Of a stretch of DNA of 64,000 bases, positions 23,698-62,945 are shown in pieces. This DNA comes from Lineus longissimus (lineage: Eukaryota; Nemertea; Pilidiophora; Heteronemertea; Lineidae): the NCBI RefSeq assembly GCF_910592395.1, contig NC_088316.1, forward strand, positions 11,532,001-11,596,000, given 5' to 3'. Numbering within the stretch: position 1 is the first letter of the stretch; each line of letters opens with the position of its first letter. Below the pieces are notes generated by a model. It did no database searches and was not told where the DNA came from. It was given only the letters and a program-made list of their open reading frames with translations. The position numbers were made by a program, and so were the translations under genes.

Positions 23698-25750
23698 GGG
23701 GGGGGGGGTGATGAAGCCAAAAAGGCGTGGCAGGTACGCAAGACCTACCATGAGAAGTCAGCCGAGTTAAAAGATACCGCAGAAGCCGCAAAAGGGGCTT
23801 GTGGGACCAGCTCTGCCAGGAATGTGACCCTCGTGATCCTTCTACTACCAGTATATTCTGGGTCCTGTTCAAGAAGATGAAGTGCGAGGCCGGAGAGGCA
23901 GCAGTGCACCGCAGCAGATATTTGATGACAGTGGCAACCCTCCCTGCGCACAGACAAAGAAAATGGGGCAGCCTTCATGGAAAGGTACAAGTCTCAGCTC
24001 CAGGAGGCCTCCAAAAAAAGCAATCAAAGCCATGAGGAAGATCAACACCACCATATCATAGTGGATGGGAACCAGGCAGGTGTTCCTTTGTTGACATGAA
24101 TGAAATCCAGAGAACCCTGAGATGGATAAGGAAGGACACAGCCCCAGGGCTGGATGGTGTGAAGTACTCTCACTTGAAAGTACTATCAACAAAAGAGCTC
24201 GAGGAGATCGTAGATATGGTTAACAGCTCGATGATGGAGTGGGAGATACGCAGCGATTGGCTCCAGTGCGGGCTCCAGTGCAATATGGGCATTTTGCCCA
24301 AGTCTGGCAAAGATCACACCAAAGCCCAAGGGATTGCGAATCATCACCATGTGCAATGTGTGGACAAAGATTTGCGAGAAGATTGCAGCCCTGGCAGAGA
24401 CTGGTGAAGGACCTGGAAGTGAGATAGAAAATGCCTACCACCTGAAGTCGGTGGAGCCAGGCCAGGAAGGTCGATCACCTCAAACATTGAGGCTACTGTG
24501 CACCAAGTTCAGCAAACAATGCAACAGCCGAAGCACACAGCGCTTGGATTCTACGACTTGGAGGACGCCTACAACAGGGTTGACGTCTGCATACTCGCCT
24601 CCAAAATGGCTGGGAATATCCAATATACGCTGTCTCTTGGGGAAGAGAATGTGTAGTAGGCCTATGATCGAGATTTGGATCGGCAATCCGAGCCATTTTC
24701 CGTCAGCTCAGGTCTACCGCGCAGGGCTCGCCCACAAGCTCTGTACTCTTTAACATCTACACTGTTGACATTATCCCTTGTCTCAGCCACAACAGCGGGA
24801 TCTACCCATGTTGACGACATAATAGCCGAGAGCGTAGGGGATACACAGCAGGAAGCAGTAGAGGGACTCCAGGAGACAAGTAATGCACTCAGGGAATGAA
24901 CTATCACTAACAACATTTACATCCAGGGAGACAATAGCATATGGACGAGCCTTGGGCACCAGAGAAAGCAATTACATACGGGGATACAGAAATGCCCTTG
25001 GTAGGCCATGATAATCGTTGCAGGTAGCACACGCAGGAATGCTAATGATGCTCTTCACCACTGGCAGTGAGAGGCAGATCATACTGGGAGCAAAACCCCT
25101 TCTTCTGAATGCAACCAAGACAGGAGGCCATCCCTTGCCAACAGAACTCATCGATAGAGAGGACGAGGACACCACAGCGACTCTCTACAGTGAAGTCGTG
25201 GGTGCGCTATGCGCGCGAAAGAATCGAGGAAATCTGCCCGATCGGCAACATCAGACCCCATTGACACCACAGGCATTGGCTTTCGTCAATGAAGGGACAG
25301 GATTGAAGACCTCAACAATGCCATGGTACGCGAGTACATCTATGAGAGGGCACCAACTATCGTTATCGTGACGGATGGATCGATCAGAGATGAGGTCACT
25401 GCCTGGGGCGGGACAGTATGGAAAGACGGCAAAACCATATTCGAATGGTCAACGGGCAGACATGGAAGGTCATCCTCATGCACTGATCCTTACTGACTCA
25501 CTGAGCTTGCAGGTTGCAGAATAGGATGGTAATGAGCACATGGCGGATCATCCTACAGATCCCGGCCAGGATTGCAATAGCGTACATCCCAGGACACGCT
25601 GGTATCAAACTCAAGTTGGTTGGGGGAGCGGAACCTTTTCGGCGACCTCTATAAGACTCCTGCAGACGTGGTGCGGACCATTGCGGAGGAGAGCTGGTCC
25701 TTTCAGGTGGAGCAGCCTCCGTCATGGTCAAATCAGATACTTTTAGGGAG
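23698..25750 (+). mobile_element. Decayed non-LTR retroelement with RT and RNase H remnants
   Basis: The frame is broken many times. At 24096-24180 the RT start motif reads TAPGLDGVKYSHLK. At about 25350-25470 an RNase H-like segment reads TIVIVTDGSIRDEVTAWGG. RT plus RNase H occurs in several non-LTR clades (I, R1, LOA, Ingi); the clade is not resolvable here. It lies between two copies of a direct repeat. All open frames here are fragments. Confidence 0.65.
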
Positions 25751-25950
25751 AGAAATTGGGTGAGGCAAAGGTGGCAGAAGTCAACTCTGGGGGCCAGCAA
25801 AGGAATACCAAGACACAACTCCTGATGGGCCAGGTCACCCAAAGGACCATGGAAAATCTACTCGAGATGCTAGAAGGGAGAGGACCAAGGCATATGCCAG
25901 TCGTTACTCTCCTGGTGTTAAAGGCAAGGCAGGCAAGGCAAGTTACTGCA

Positions 25951-26118
25951 CCGATAGTGACAGTGATATCCTGGCATTGACCACACTGGGGTGATCTAGG
26001 GCGAACCCTGTATGATTTCGTGGCACACAGTAATGACATCCTGGCTGATAATGTGTCGAATCCTGGACAAACAAAATATTTTTACATGTCGACCAAGTGT
26101 TGATGGCCTTAAGAGGGG
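25951..26118. repeat. Direct repeat, right copy (uninterrupted)
   Basis: Contains the segment split by the LINE on the left side (GACAGTGATATCCTGGCATT then GACCACACTGGGGTGATC), so it shows the pre-insertion sequence of the LINE target. Confidence 0.8.
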
Positions 26119-26639
26119 GGGGACAGGGTTCCCATTGACCGCTGCATAAGTCGGGAGAACAAAATGAGACCAACACAGAAATACTTGAAGAAGAAAATGT
26201 TTGTATTCTTAAAAATACACATGTCGTATCTTATGAACAATGTAACCTCACAAACTGAATCAAAACAGTTTTAAGCTAAGCTTCAAAAAACAAAAAGAGT
26301 GTGTGCCACCCTAAGAAGACCCAATAAACCATACGAAATGTGCAGTCACTGTATTGGTACTTTGGGTCTTGTTCAGGTGGATGACACTTTAACCACAACA
26401 GGAGACAAGACAGAAAGATGAAATAACGGCATCAAACTTTTCAAATATATTCAATTTAAATATTGAAACAACTGATTCTAAAGTCTTAGTAAGCTTTTTA
26501 AGTAAACATAAATCAGTTTAAAAGGCTTTTTGCTCACTATTTTACCCCTTGGGTCCGTGATTTCTTTGAAAATTCCCATTGCTTTGTGTTCTTTAAGCCC
26601 CTCACATTGATCGCTGTCCCATTCTGGAGAATTTACAAA

Positions 26640-27180
26640 CTTGCCACAAATCAGGTTAGGCCAGCTTGGCAAATTGGCAGGCCTCCTAATATCAGAGCGG
26701 GCATGTTTTAGACTCCCTCGTCTCAGAAACATCCCAAGATAGGTCAGCTTGAAAGGCCTCCCAACATTCCGAGTTGGTCAATTTTAGACTACCTTCAAGC
26801 CTTCTCAGAAACTTCCCAGCTTGGCAAGTTGGCAGGCCTCCCAGCATTCATTGTGAGCTGGCCTGTCCTGGACTGTCACAAACTTCCCAAGTAAGGCCAG
26901 CTTGGCAGGCCTCCCAACATTCCGAGCTGGCCTGTCCTGGACTTCCTCAGGCCTGTGTCACAAACTTCCCAAGTTAGGCCAGCTCATCTTGACCTGCAAT
27001 GTTTTGAGATCGCTAAATTGCTCACTCGTGGATCTCGATAGTGGTGATGCAAACGCATGAGAGTCCGGATGGGCCAGCTTGTCAGGCCACCCAACATTCT
27101 GAGCTGGTCTGACCTGGACTACCATAGGCCTGTCTCACATACTACCCAGGTTAGGCCAGCTTGGTCAATTAGCAGACCTG
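26640..27180. repeat. Degenerate minisatellite, about 75-85 bp unit
   Basis: Roughly six diverged copies, recognisable by GGCCAGCTTGGCAGGCCTCC, ACATTCCGAGCTGG and ACAAACTTCCCAAGTTAGG. Non-coding. Confidence 0.75.
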
Positions 27181-27354
27181 CTTGAATACACAAATTTCTT
27201 GGCAAGCTGAGAAGCTGATCCTCAGGGCGAGTCCATCATTAGTGGAAATCATTAAATGTGTCACCAATTGAAGCTTCACAGGTGATGAAGGCCTAATACT
27301 GCTCCAGCTAGCCAAGTGAACATGTCACCACCTGATCACCAACACGGACAGGTG

Positions 27355-27600
27355 TTTAAAGGAGTACGCCATTTGAAAATACTGGTGGTCCAGGGAAATA
27401 GAAGTGCATTTATACACAAAGCTGTAGAGCAGTTTTAATAGTATGAATAAAAATTTGCTGAAATTTGGTATCTTTGGTATTCAAATATCTCTCTACACAA
27501 CAGCATGTGGGAAATTATTTTCAGGATGTCTTTACGCCTATGGATATTTTCAAATTCAATTATAAATTTTAGATTTGGCGTAGGCCTTTAAAGTTGATTA
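27355..27600. repeat. Dispersed repeat copy
   Basis: CTGGTGGTCCAGG, TGAAATTTGGTAT and GCGTAGGCCTTTAA occur in the same order at 46077-46300 and in part at 10340-10900 and 56980-57062. Element type unknown. Confidence 0.5.
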
Positions 27601-28393
27601 ATGAATTATACCTGTGGTTCACAGCTGATAATAGTGAATCAGTTGACTTAAAGGAAACCTATAGTGAAACGCTTATAAAAATGGGGAGTTTTGAACGGCC
27701 CGGTTCAAACCTAAGGCGGGAATAAGCTTCCATTGATAAATGCTAGCAGTTTCGAGTTCCCCTTAGGTAGTTGGAAATGCATAAGAAGTAAACACCAATT
27801 TAGTTATTTTTACCAGGTTCAGCTAGTCTAAATAAAGACTTATGCCATGACTGGATCTCTTTAAAACACCTTTACTCAATAGAACGCCAGTGTTCGGATG
27901 TACATTTGTAAATGTCAGTTCCACATCGATTTAGGTTCTGTAGCATGAACTACTGGTCAGATATCTTTGAAGTTTGGTTGTTATTAATCTCAAATTCGAA
28001 CCTAACAGGGTTTTAAATTTCTAGTAACCGTGGAGTAACCATGGCAATGAAATGAAAAAACTTTGTATGTATTTATGCACATTGGCGTTTGCATTGGATT
28101 GGGGGCATTTTCCACTCTGTACGGTTTATTACTCAACAAATCTGGATGGAATCTCAAGTTATCATCTTTTCATGTTCATCTAGCCACTCATGTGTCAATC
28201 ATGAATGAGAGATACCCAGAAACAAATTATGGGGGCTGAAGAAATTTATTAATTTCTGCACTGACAATCCTACACTAAAAATCCTGTTAGAACTTGTTAG
28301 AACTGGTTTTTATATATCTCAACTTCCCAATAAAAAATCTAAATTGTGCTTCACGCTTTAGAGGTCTAAACCATGCAGATATAACATACACAA

Positions 28394-28617
28394 ATGTGAC
28401 CCGCTCTACCAAAACTAGGCGCTTGTCGCATCTGAATTTGACAGGTTGATACGGACTTGTTGTTCATTTCCCTATTGTAGACCTTTTGTGAAATGTGACC
28501 AAATCAGTTTGTAATAGATTTCACAAAAGGTCTACAATAGGGAAATGAACAACAAGTCCGTATCAACCTGTCAAGTTCAGATGTGACAAGCGCCTAGTTT
28601 TGGTAGAGCGAGTCACA
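28394..28617. mobile_element. GTGACCC-family element, nearly perfect long hairpin
   Basis: The two arms (about 28394-28500 and 28510-28617) are almost exact complements for about 100 bp (for example AGGTCTACAATAGGGAAATG against its mirror), so the copy is probably young. Non-coding. Confidence 0.85.
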
Positions 28618-31615
28618 AATGGGCTATTATGCAGCACACTGTGATCTCCGCCAATCCATTCTCGGAGGACAAAGTAGGATTGCAGGAAATCAATAAGAGA
28701 GTTAATTGGTAATATCATCCTGGTATTGTTTATCTTTGGTAAGAGATGTAAACATTTACACATTTTAACATTCTACTCAGAAAAAGTAGATTCACTCACA
28801 GCGTCTGCTAGAACAGAGCCCTTAAACGTCATCATGTTGAATAATGTTAGCATTTTTTTAGGAAACCCTGTTTGGAATTGATGGCAATAGGCGTGGTTTT
28901 GATTACTACCAAAACTTTCCACATACATGTATCTCTTAAGGGTTATTAGCATGGACTTACAATGGATTGCACTCCTTTCGTAGTGTATGTATGCCTGCTT
29001 GTTAGTCTATGAACTAGACGCTGAGATTTGAGTTTCATGACCAATATACCTAACTCATTTCTCACAAAAAGCATTTTCTTGTGAAACAAATAGCTGCAGT
29101 GAATTTGTAAACGTTTTGTCGAAGTAATGCATCGTCAAGACAATTGCAAGTAGCATGCCCTACATCGACAAAACAGCAACAAAGTTTTAGAAAATTAAAT
29201 CTATATGAGCTTATTTTGACAAGAACGATAACATATTAATTGTAATAAATAATGGCAAATTTGTACAAACCGCTAGTATTTACAGAACAAGACAGGCAAG
29301 ATACGCAAAACAAACAAACAAGATGACAGAATGAACAAACTCTTAAAATTTGGGCATTTTGAAAAATATTAAGATTTTTTCTTAAATTTTCTCAAACCCT
29401 GAATATATTATCAATGCTAAAGAGAAAAAGAAAATAAATCACAGAAGTTGCAATGCAAAGCTGAAAGGGATTATGCACACATTTTTCCCAACACAGTTTT
29501 GTAGTGATGGGTTATTTCACATCGAGAAAACAACATTCTGTCATATCTGTAAGGCTTGATAGATCTGGAGTACGGTATTTAATTTATATCAGTACTTTTG
29601 TAAGAGAGAGCCACTTTTGAAAAGAATTTGGCCATACAAGAATAGGCCAAATTATACTCTCATTGAAGGGGAGGGGGATTTCATCATCTTTAATTGCATA
29701 GCAAAGTATAACATGATAATAAAGGGGTAAGGGCCTTGGCATCAACCAACATACCCTTAGGGTTTGTGAGTAAAAATAATCAGCATTTTAGAACTGTGCA
29801 TAAGTTAAAACAGCTTTAGACAACTCACTGACAACACAGATGATTAAAAATATAAAGACGGTCACCACAGTTCAAGCACAGAACATAAAGGAATTCATCA
29901 GGAGAATACTGTCGAGTCTATCAAAAGATGACATCAGAAGAAAGTTGATCGCACCAGTCAATAGTTCACTGTGGGCTTCGTGGTGTGCATTCAAAATGTC
30001 ATATTATCACCTTCGCTAATTGGCATCCCTGTAACCACATCACAGCACAATCAACAAATGATGGTTTGGCCACTACGCATCAAGAGTCAATGTTTGGGTA
30101 TGCGAAATCATCTGATAATCGTTAAAATGAGCTATTACAAAATATTTCCTCCCAGTAATGAATTTAGTGCATCCTCTAAACACATTTTTATACGGCAGAT
30201 GTCAAAAAGCTTGCTCTGCTCTCAATAGAGAAATCGTTAACATTTTCGGTTCAAATTATTTCGTTCACAGTTTAAAGAAGTGAACCAGCTATCAGATGTG
30301 ATGCACTTTATTGAATTTCAAGGCCCTTTTAAAAACTCTTTCTAAGCCTTGATGGTTTTCCTGCGCAAATGAGATCATTATTTTCTGCAGACAGGATTCC
30401 CATGAAGAAAGGTGACACTGATTTGCCAGGGTGATGTATCCATCAATTAACAGATCTATGTTGGCAAATTCCTTAACATCTTCATTTGCACTTCAACATG
30501 ACGTCAATCAAAACATGAGGTGTCATTTGAGAGGTTTTAGGTTCCCCAATGAGGGTTAGGCATCAACAATGTCACGGACTCTAGAGTCAATTTATTTGTT
30601 TTTTTATATTTTGGACTGTTTATAACTTGATGATTTTGTAATTATATTCAGGAGGAAATCAGAGATGGGGAGATTTGCAATACAGAATAAATGTCACAAC
30701 TCATGAACACCAAGACTAGTGCTGCCATCTTTCATCTGTATGCATCACTACAAGAAACGTCAGTTGTAAATACCTCAGTCATGGCTTTTAAAAGCTGCAT
30801 TACATGTGGAGAGAGGGGGCATCATTGCGTCGTTTAGCCACACTGTACCTTCAAATTTGAACGCAACTTGTCAAACAGATTTTTTACGAGACGAATTGGT
30901 CTTCCCACATCCCTGGTAACACAGTAGGCGTTTCCTATAAAACAACGATGGGGCAACCCAGCCAGCACGGCGTGTGATTTTGTAAACACATCACAGCTAG
31001 AACCTAAACACACCTCAGACGCACCACAAATTGTCTAAAGTAGCCTATGTGAGCACATCCAACCAGAGAAGACGAATCAATGTCTTGAAATTCACACAAA
31101 TTAGTACCTGTCACACTAACCTAAGTCTGCCAGAATTTCCCTCCATTGAACTACATGTATTGTCAATTTCGTGAATGGCTGGCACTGGGAAATTTGCACT
31201 TTGCCTCGAATTTTTTGTTCTCTGTCATGTGTTGCCTGACTCTGGCAATATCCGTGTCAGACATTGAATTTTCATACGAAACAATACATTTTTTTCAACT
31301 GCTGCACCATTTTCTCATGAAATGAACTATTGGCTAGAATTCCACAGTGATGGTGTCTGGATGATTCTGGCAAACTGAGTGTAGAATGAGCCAGTGTACC
31401 CGTCAGCTGCATCACACATATGCCTAGTGGCGCACCCTAACAGTTATGAAGAGAAAAATATATACAAATTCGTCACACAGCACAAGAAAAGAGTTAGAAA
31501 GAAACGTCTTATGTACATGTACTCTCTTGGGCTAAATAAATAGCCACTTCTCTTGATATGATATTTGAAAGCAGGTTTGGTCTGCTCAGTTCCTATTTCA
31601 AAGATTGGTGATGAT
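28618..31615. other. A/T-rich region, no gene seen
   Basis: No exon with family-like sequence, no tandem array and no clear inverted-repeat element. The short open frames lack domains. Confidence 0.35.
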
Positions 31616-31807
31616 ATGTGACCCGTCACACCAAAACCAGGCGCATGTCGCACAGAAGATGAGCCTAAATGACACCAGGAGATAATGGGAGAAATTGATG
31701 TGCTCATATTTCACAAAAGGCAGACAATAGAGAAATGAACAAACAGTCTGTCTCAACCTGCCAAGCTCAGAGCGACATGCGCCTGGTTTTGCTGTGACGG
31801 GTCACAT
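31616..31807. mobile_element. GTGACCC-family element, full-length copy
   Basis: Starts TGTGACCCGTCACACCAAAA and ends CTGTGACGGGTCACA. It gives the uninterrupted reference for the nested copy at 9369. Confidence 0.8.
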
Positions 31808-33680
31808 ATACAACTGTACACTGGATAATTTAACTTCATTCTTCAATACTGTACTTGAGGGACTCGGAATTCAGGAATACCAGACGACTCGGACCCTGGA
31901 CTTGGCACACAATGCCCGGAGTTCAGGATTTTGATTCTCCGGGGTGATGTAACCTAAGGAAAGGTCAATATATGTAACAGTTTCATTAAGCTGGGTGTTA
32001 ATAAGGATGTATGAAGTGATAGGCTAGATGAATACCAAGCCTGGAATAAGTGTTGTCATTGGTACCTGAAAAGGTGTAAGACAGAGTTGGTTTTGTGCCT
32101 GTCACACAGGATTTTGCTGTCTGCCATGTAATGGATTATTGTTGTAATAACGGGCAGCTTGTACCTGTCGATGAGACAGACAGCAACTCATGTGTACCTG
32201 TCAAAACCTCTAAAATCACAATTTGGTGCCTGACAATGTCCTTGACCGGCACCCTATTTCCTGGCTTGGAATACTACCTCTGATTAACTGCTGATGATAA
32301 CTGTAAGAGATGTGAAGACTCTTGCCCAATGACGCTTTCAGAAATCACTCCAAGATGTCAGGGTAAGGCGTGCGAAGTATCCAAGAAATCAACAAGAGGT
32401 AACCCAATACCCTGTTTCACGAAAATCCCCATCTTCGAGCACAACAGGATCACCTTCTCACCACATTTTATGTGATGATTGTAGAATGTAAGATACCGAT
32501 CTGAAAGGAATTCTAACAGTTACTGAAAATCACTTCCTTACACTTTATCTCATACATTAAATGTAAAAGTTAAAATATACATCTTGTAAATTTACAAGTA
32601 TATTCTACTGCATTTCTGAATGAGACTTTTTCACACCACAAGAACCAGACTCCCATACATTAACTATAGCAATTGTACAAGGAACACGGAGCAAGTTAGA
32701 GTGAAAATTTACACAGTCCTAAATTTACATTCTTTATACAATATACAATGTACATGTCATACATTATTAGTGTATTACTTCATGGTTTTGCGGTATTTGG
32801 TGAATAACTAAAAACAAATCGTTTAACTGGATTCATTAAAAGTCAAATTTAGTGAGCGACGGTTTGTCAATGATGGTAGAAATGAATGATTTAACAATAA
32901 CAAGCAATGGATAAAGATGTCGCTGTTCAAAATCTAGTTTTGAACTTCACCAGAAAACTACTATAATGTAATTAGTAATCTACAGATTTTGCCTCAACAC
33001 GAAATTGTAGTACATTTATATACAGCGCAGTGCAAATACTATTGAGTCAACAGGGTGTACCAAAAAAATTGATTGTTTTTTCCGGCCAGCAGGTTTTTAC
33101 ATCAATTTCTGGGGCAGATACAGAAGGTGGGCAAGGTCGCGCACACTCCTCTTAATATTTTTCGATATGGTCAATTGATTACAATCAGGTTGACCATGTC
33201 AACAACAACGTTCGATCGTTAAAACTCAACAATTCGTCAATAAAGCAAGATATCTTACATTAGGTGAATTGAGTAGTATTGCTCCTGGGGCAACATATTG
33301 GCGATTTGGAACGTTTTTGAAAACTATTTTCTGTTTTTCCTCAGAGATGCCTGGAAATCATGTTTATTGTATTACATAGGGAGTTCCCCCAGTCACCAAT
33401 GTTGGAGCCAGTGCCTTTGGCTGTGCCTGCATGTGCTAAGATGTGCCAGAATCTGCCCCTGCTAATTTGGTAAGTCTCTCAACATGTAGTGCAGAATCAT
33501 CCATTAGGGATTGCGAAAGAAATCAAAAACACACTCTTTCTGGCCCTAGGAAATCTAGAGGTTTTTTTGATGATACACCCTGTATGTAAGGTTGAAGTTT
33601 GTTTTTAACTAGAGCCTGACCAGTTGTAGATATGTACAGTGCGGTGTACAGCTTGTTGGTTCTAGTTAAGTCCAAACATG
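31808..33680. other. Region with no gene seen
   Basis: The short frame at 32095-32283 has several Cys but no identifiable domain or supporting neighbour exons. Confidence 0.3.
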
Positions 33681-33878
33681 TGTGACCCGTCACAGCAACC
33701 AGGCACATGCTGCTCTAAGCTTAGCAGGTTGAGACAGATTAGTTGATTGTTTCATTATTGTCTGCGTTCTGTGAAATCTGAATACATCGATTTCCTCCAT
33801 GACATCCTGGTGTCATTAAGGTTCATCTTCTGTGTGACATGCGCCTGGTTTTGCTGTGACAACTCACATTTCATATAT
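33681..33878. mobile_element. GTGACCC-family element
   Basis: Left end TGTGACCCGTCACAGCAACC; right end CGCCTGGTTTTGCTGTGACA. Same internal blocks as the other family copies. Confidence 0.75.
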
Positions 33879-35287
33879 TGATGAATCTACCGCTCTTGTC
33901 ATGCGATATAATTGAGTTCAATCGGTAATGTAAAACAATGATTGAACAAAATATAAGGAGGCCTGGTGGCCAACACTGGCTTCAGGAAATAACCAAAGGA
34001 TAACTTTTTAAAGGTGAGCTAAACAGTGAGATTTATTACTCAAGCTGACCAATCCCAGCAGACTTCATTTCGGAAAAAACAAGTAATGAAGTTGAAACAA
34101 TTAGTAACAAGGGGGCCAACTCGGTACAATTCTCGTTTAATTTTCTTTGCATAAAAGTATGCAGGTGTACCTGCTGGATAAAACGAAACAAGTAAGATAA
34201 AACCATGGACGGTTTCTATGTGAATGAACCTCAAGTCAAGCCTCACACAAAACAGAGAAACGAACAAAGTCAAATAAATTTTACTCTCAATAGTGCTGCT
34301 TGGTCACGACCCGTCTGGAAAGAACGTTTTAATGATGACATAATGTCGAGAGTTATTTTGTCATGGGATGGTTGGGGATGAGCTTGTCATCAGTGACTTA
34401 GCCAGAAGGAATATACTGTGTCGACGCAGTTAAGCCGGTTAAGAGGCACCTGTACAAAAGGCCTATATGTAACACACACACCTCAATGGCTTAATGGCAC
34501 TGACACAGTATGCTGATCATTTTATCATCTGAGCCAATAGCTACTCTTTTCTCATCCCAGTATGCAGGCTGACACTAAAAACTGCAACAAAAAATCCAAA
34601 ACGTTTCAGTTTTAACAAGATGAGACATGGTTAAACATCACCAACAATTGCATGATATTCTGACTCGAGTTTAAAGAAACATACAGCCACACAGACTTCG
34701 AAGAAAACTTGATAATCGTAGACTAACGAAGAGAGCAAGACCAGGTGTTAACATCTCATGGTATCAGTATTCCCGTGGCCTATCACAGCCGGAGAAAAAA
34801 TACCAAGCACAATCACCTACAAACACTTATTGAATTTGAAGAAATGCCTCTCACATCTACAATCAAATTGTCAATCAATGCAAGCTTTAAGTATTTTTCC
34901 TAAGAACAACACTCTTAAAATCCTCCGCTTCTTTTCCAGGGTCACAACGGAAACTTCTCAAGGTCATGAGGTCAAAGTCAACAAAACAGGCACAGATTTC
35001 AAGGCAGGGTCATGGTCCCCTTCTTTTCCTTGCCACCATAACACGTGAAATTTTGCGCAAGTATTTCATTTTTGCAACTTTGCATCTGCGAACTGAAAAG
35101 GTGCGAAAATTTCAACAACACATTAACCGTGAAATTTTGGCAGCAAACGCAACGTTTAGTCAACCAGCAATTGGAAATGAGCAAATATGCCAACTTTTAG
35201 CATTGCAAAAATTTCACGACTGACAGTACTGACAAACAATATCATGCTTGCCTTTTCCTTCCCCAAGGCTCTGTCCTGCACTAAATG

Positions 35288-35602
35288 TACCCTTTCGCTG
35301 CAGGTGACGCGCATAGCACGTCATGTACATTGTCCCATGTCGTGCGGGTGACGTGCATTGTACGTCATGTACTTGGTCCTATGTCGTGCAGGTGAGGTGC
35401 ATAGCGCGTCATGCCCTTCTAAAATATTTATTAACCAGCACTTGATCGTAACCTCTCTAAAAATGCCAACGCACTCAGGAATAATTAGTTTCATCCTAAT
35501 AGTATAGATGGCGACACTTTCGAATAGTTTCGACCTTTCAGTAAAAAGTTAGCTCCACTGTTTATTATTGATATTGACTGTCAGCACGTAGCGAAAGGGT
35601 AA
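35288..35602. mobile_element. CCCTTTCGCTGC-family element at the PDE2A 3' end, copy 1
   Basis: Ends ACCCTTTCGCT and AGCGAAAGGGT are mirrored. The internal sequence (CGTCATGTACTTGGTCCTAT, TTAGCTCCACTGTTTATTAT) recurs in opposite orientation at 42466-42750. It starts about 20 bp past the PDE2A stop and supplies AATAAA on the minus strand (35561-35566), so it probably forms the 3' UTR. Confidence 0.75.
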
Positions 35603-35623
35603 CCTGACATATATTTTGATTTA

Positions 35624-62433
<26,810 letters not shown>

Positions 62434-62579
62434 CTGCAATGATGAAAGAATGAACAAGAGAATTTAGCTGAAAATCCCACAAGTTATTGTGACATGATTG
62501 ATACATGTATAACTAAAATTTGCTCATCAACGGCTTTTTAATCAGTGGTCATGTCAAGAGATTTGGGGTATTTTAAACT

Positions 62580-62945
62580 TTTTGGAACAATCTGTTCCTT
62601 TCCAGATTAGCTCCTGTTGTCGCTGAGAGGGTAAACTTTGTTTGGGGTCAACCTCTATTGATTTCGAGACTCAGGCAGCATGGTGTGATGTCAGAAGACC
62701 CCACAAATCAGCCATTTTCTTTCCCCACATCAATGCTCCACCAACAGGAGCGCCGACTTGGGAAATTGAAAACCTTTTGGAACAAATTGTGCCTTTCCAG
62801 ATTAGGGCCTCTTGTGGCCGAGAGGGTAAAATTTGTTTAGTTATGGGGTCAGCTTCTATTGATTTCGAGAACATGGCTGGTGTATTGTCAGATGACCCCA
62901 CAAGTCGACCATTTTGTTTCCCCCAAATGATGCGCCAACAATTAA
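62580..62945. repeat. Tandem duplication of about 190 bp
   Basis: CTTTCCAGATTAG, GAGAGGGTAAA, TCTATTGATTTCGAGA and GACCCCACAA recur in order in both halves. It lies upstream of the first PDE2A exon seen. Confidence 0.7.

Noticed and set aside
23541-26118. LTR retrotransposon with LINE inserted in one LTR
   Set aside because: No protease, integrase, primer-binding site or TG..CA ends; the RT start motif is of non-LTR type. Kept only as direct repeats.
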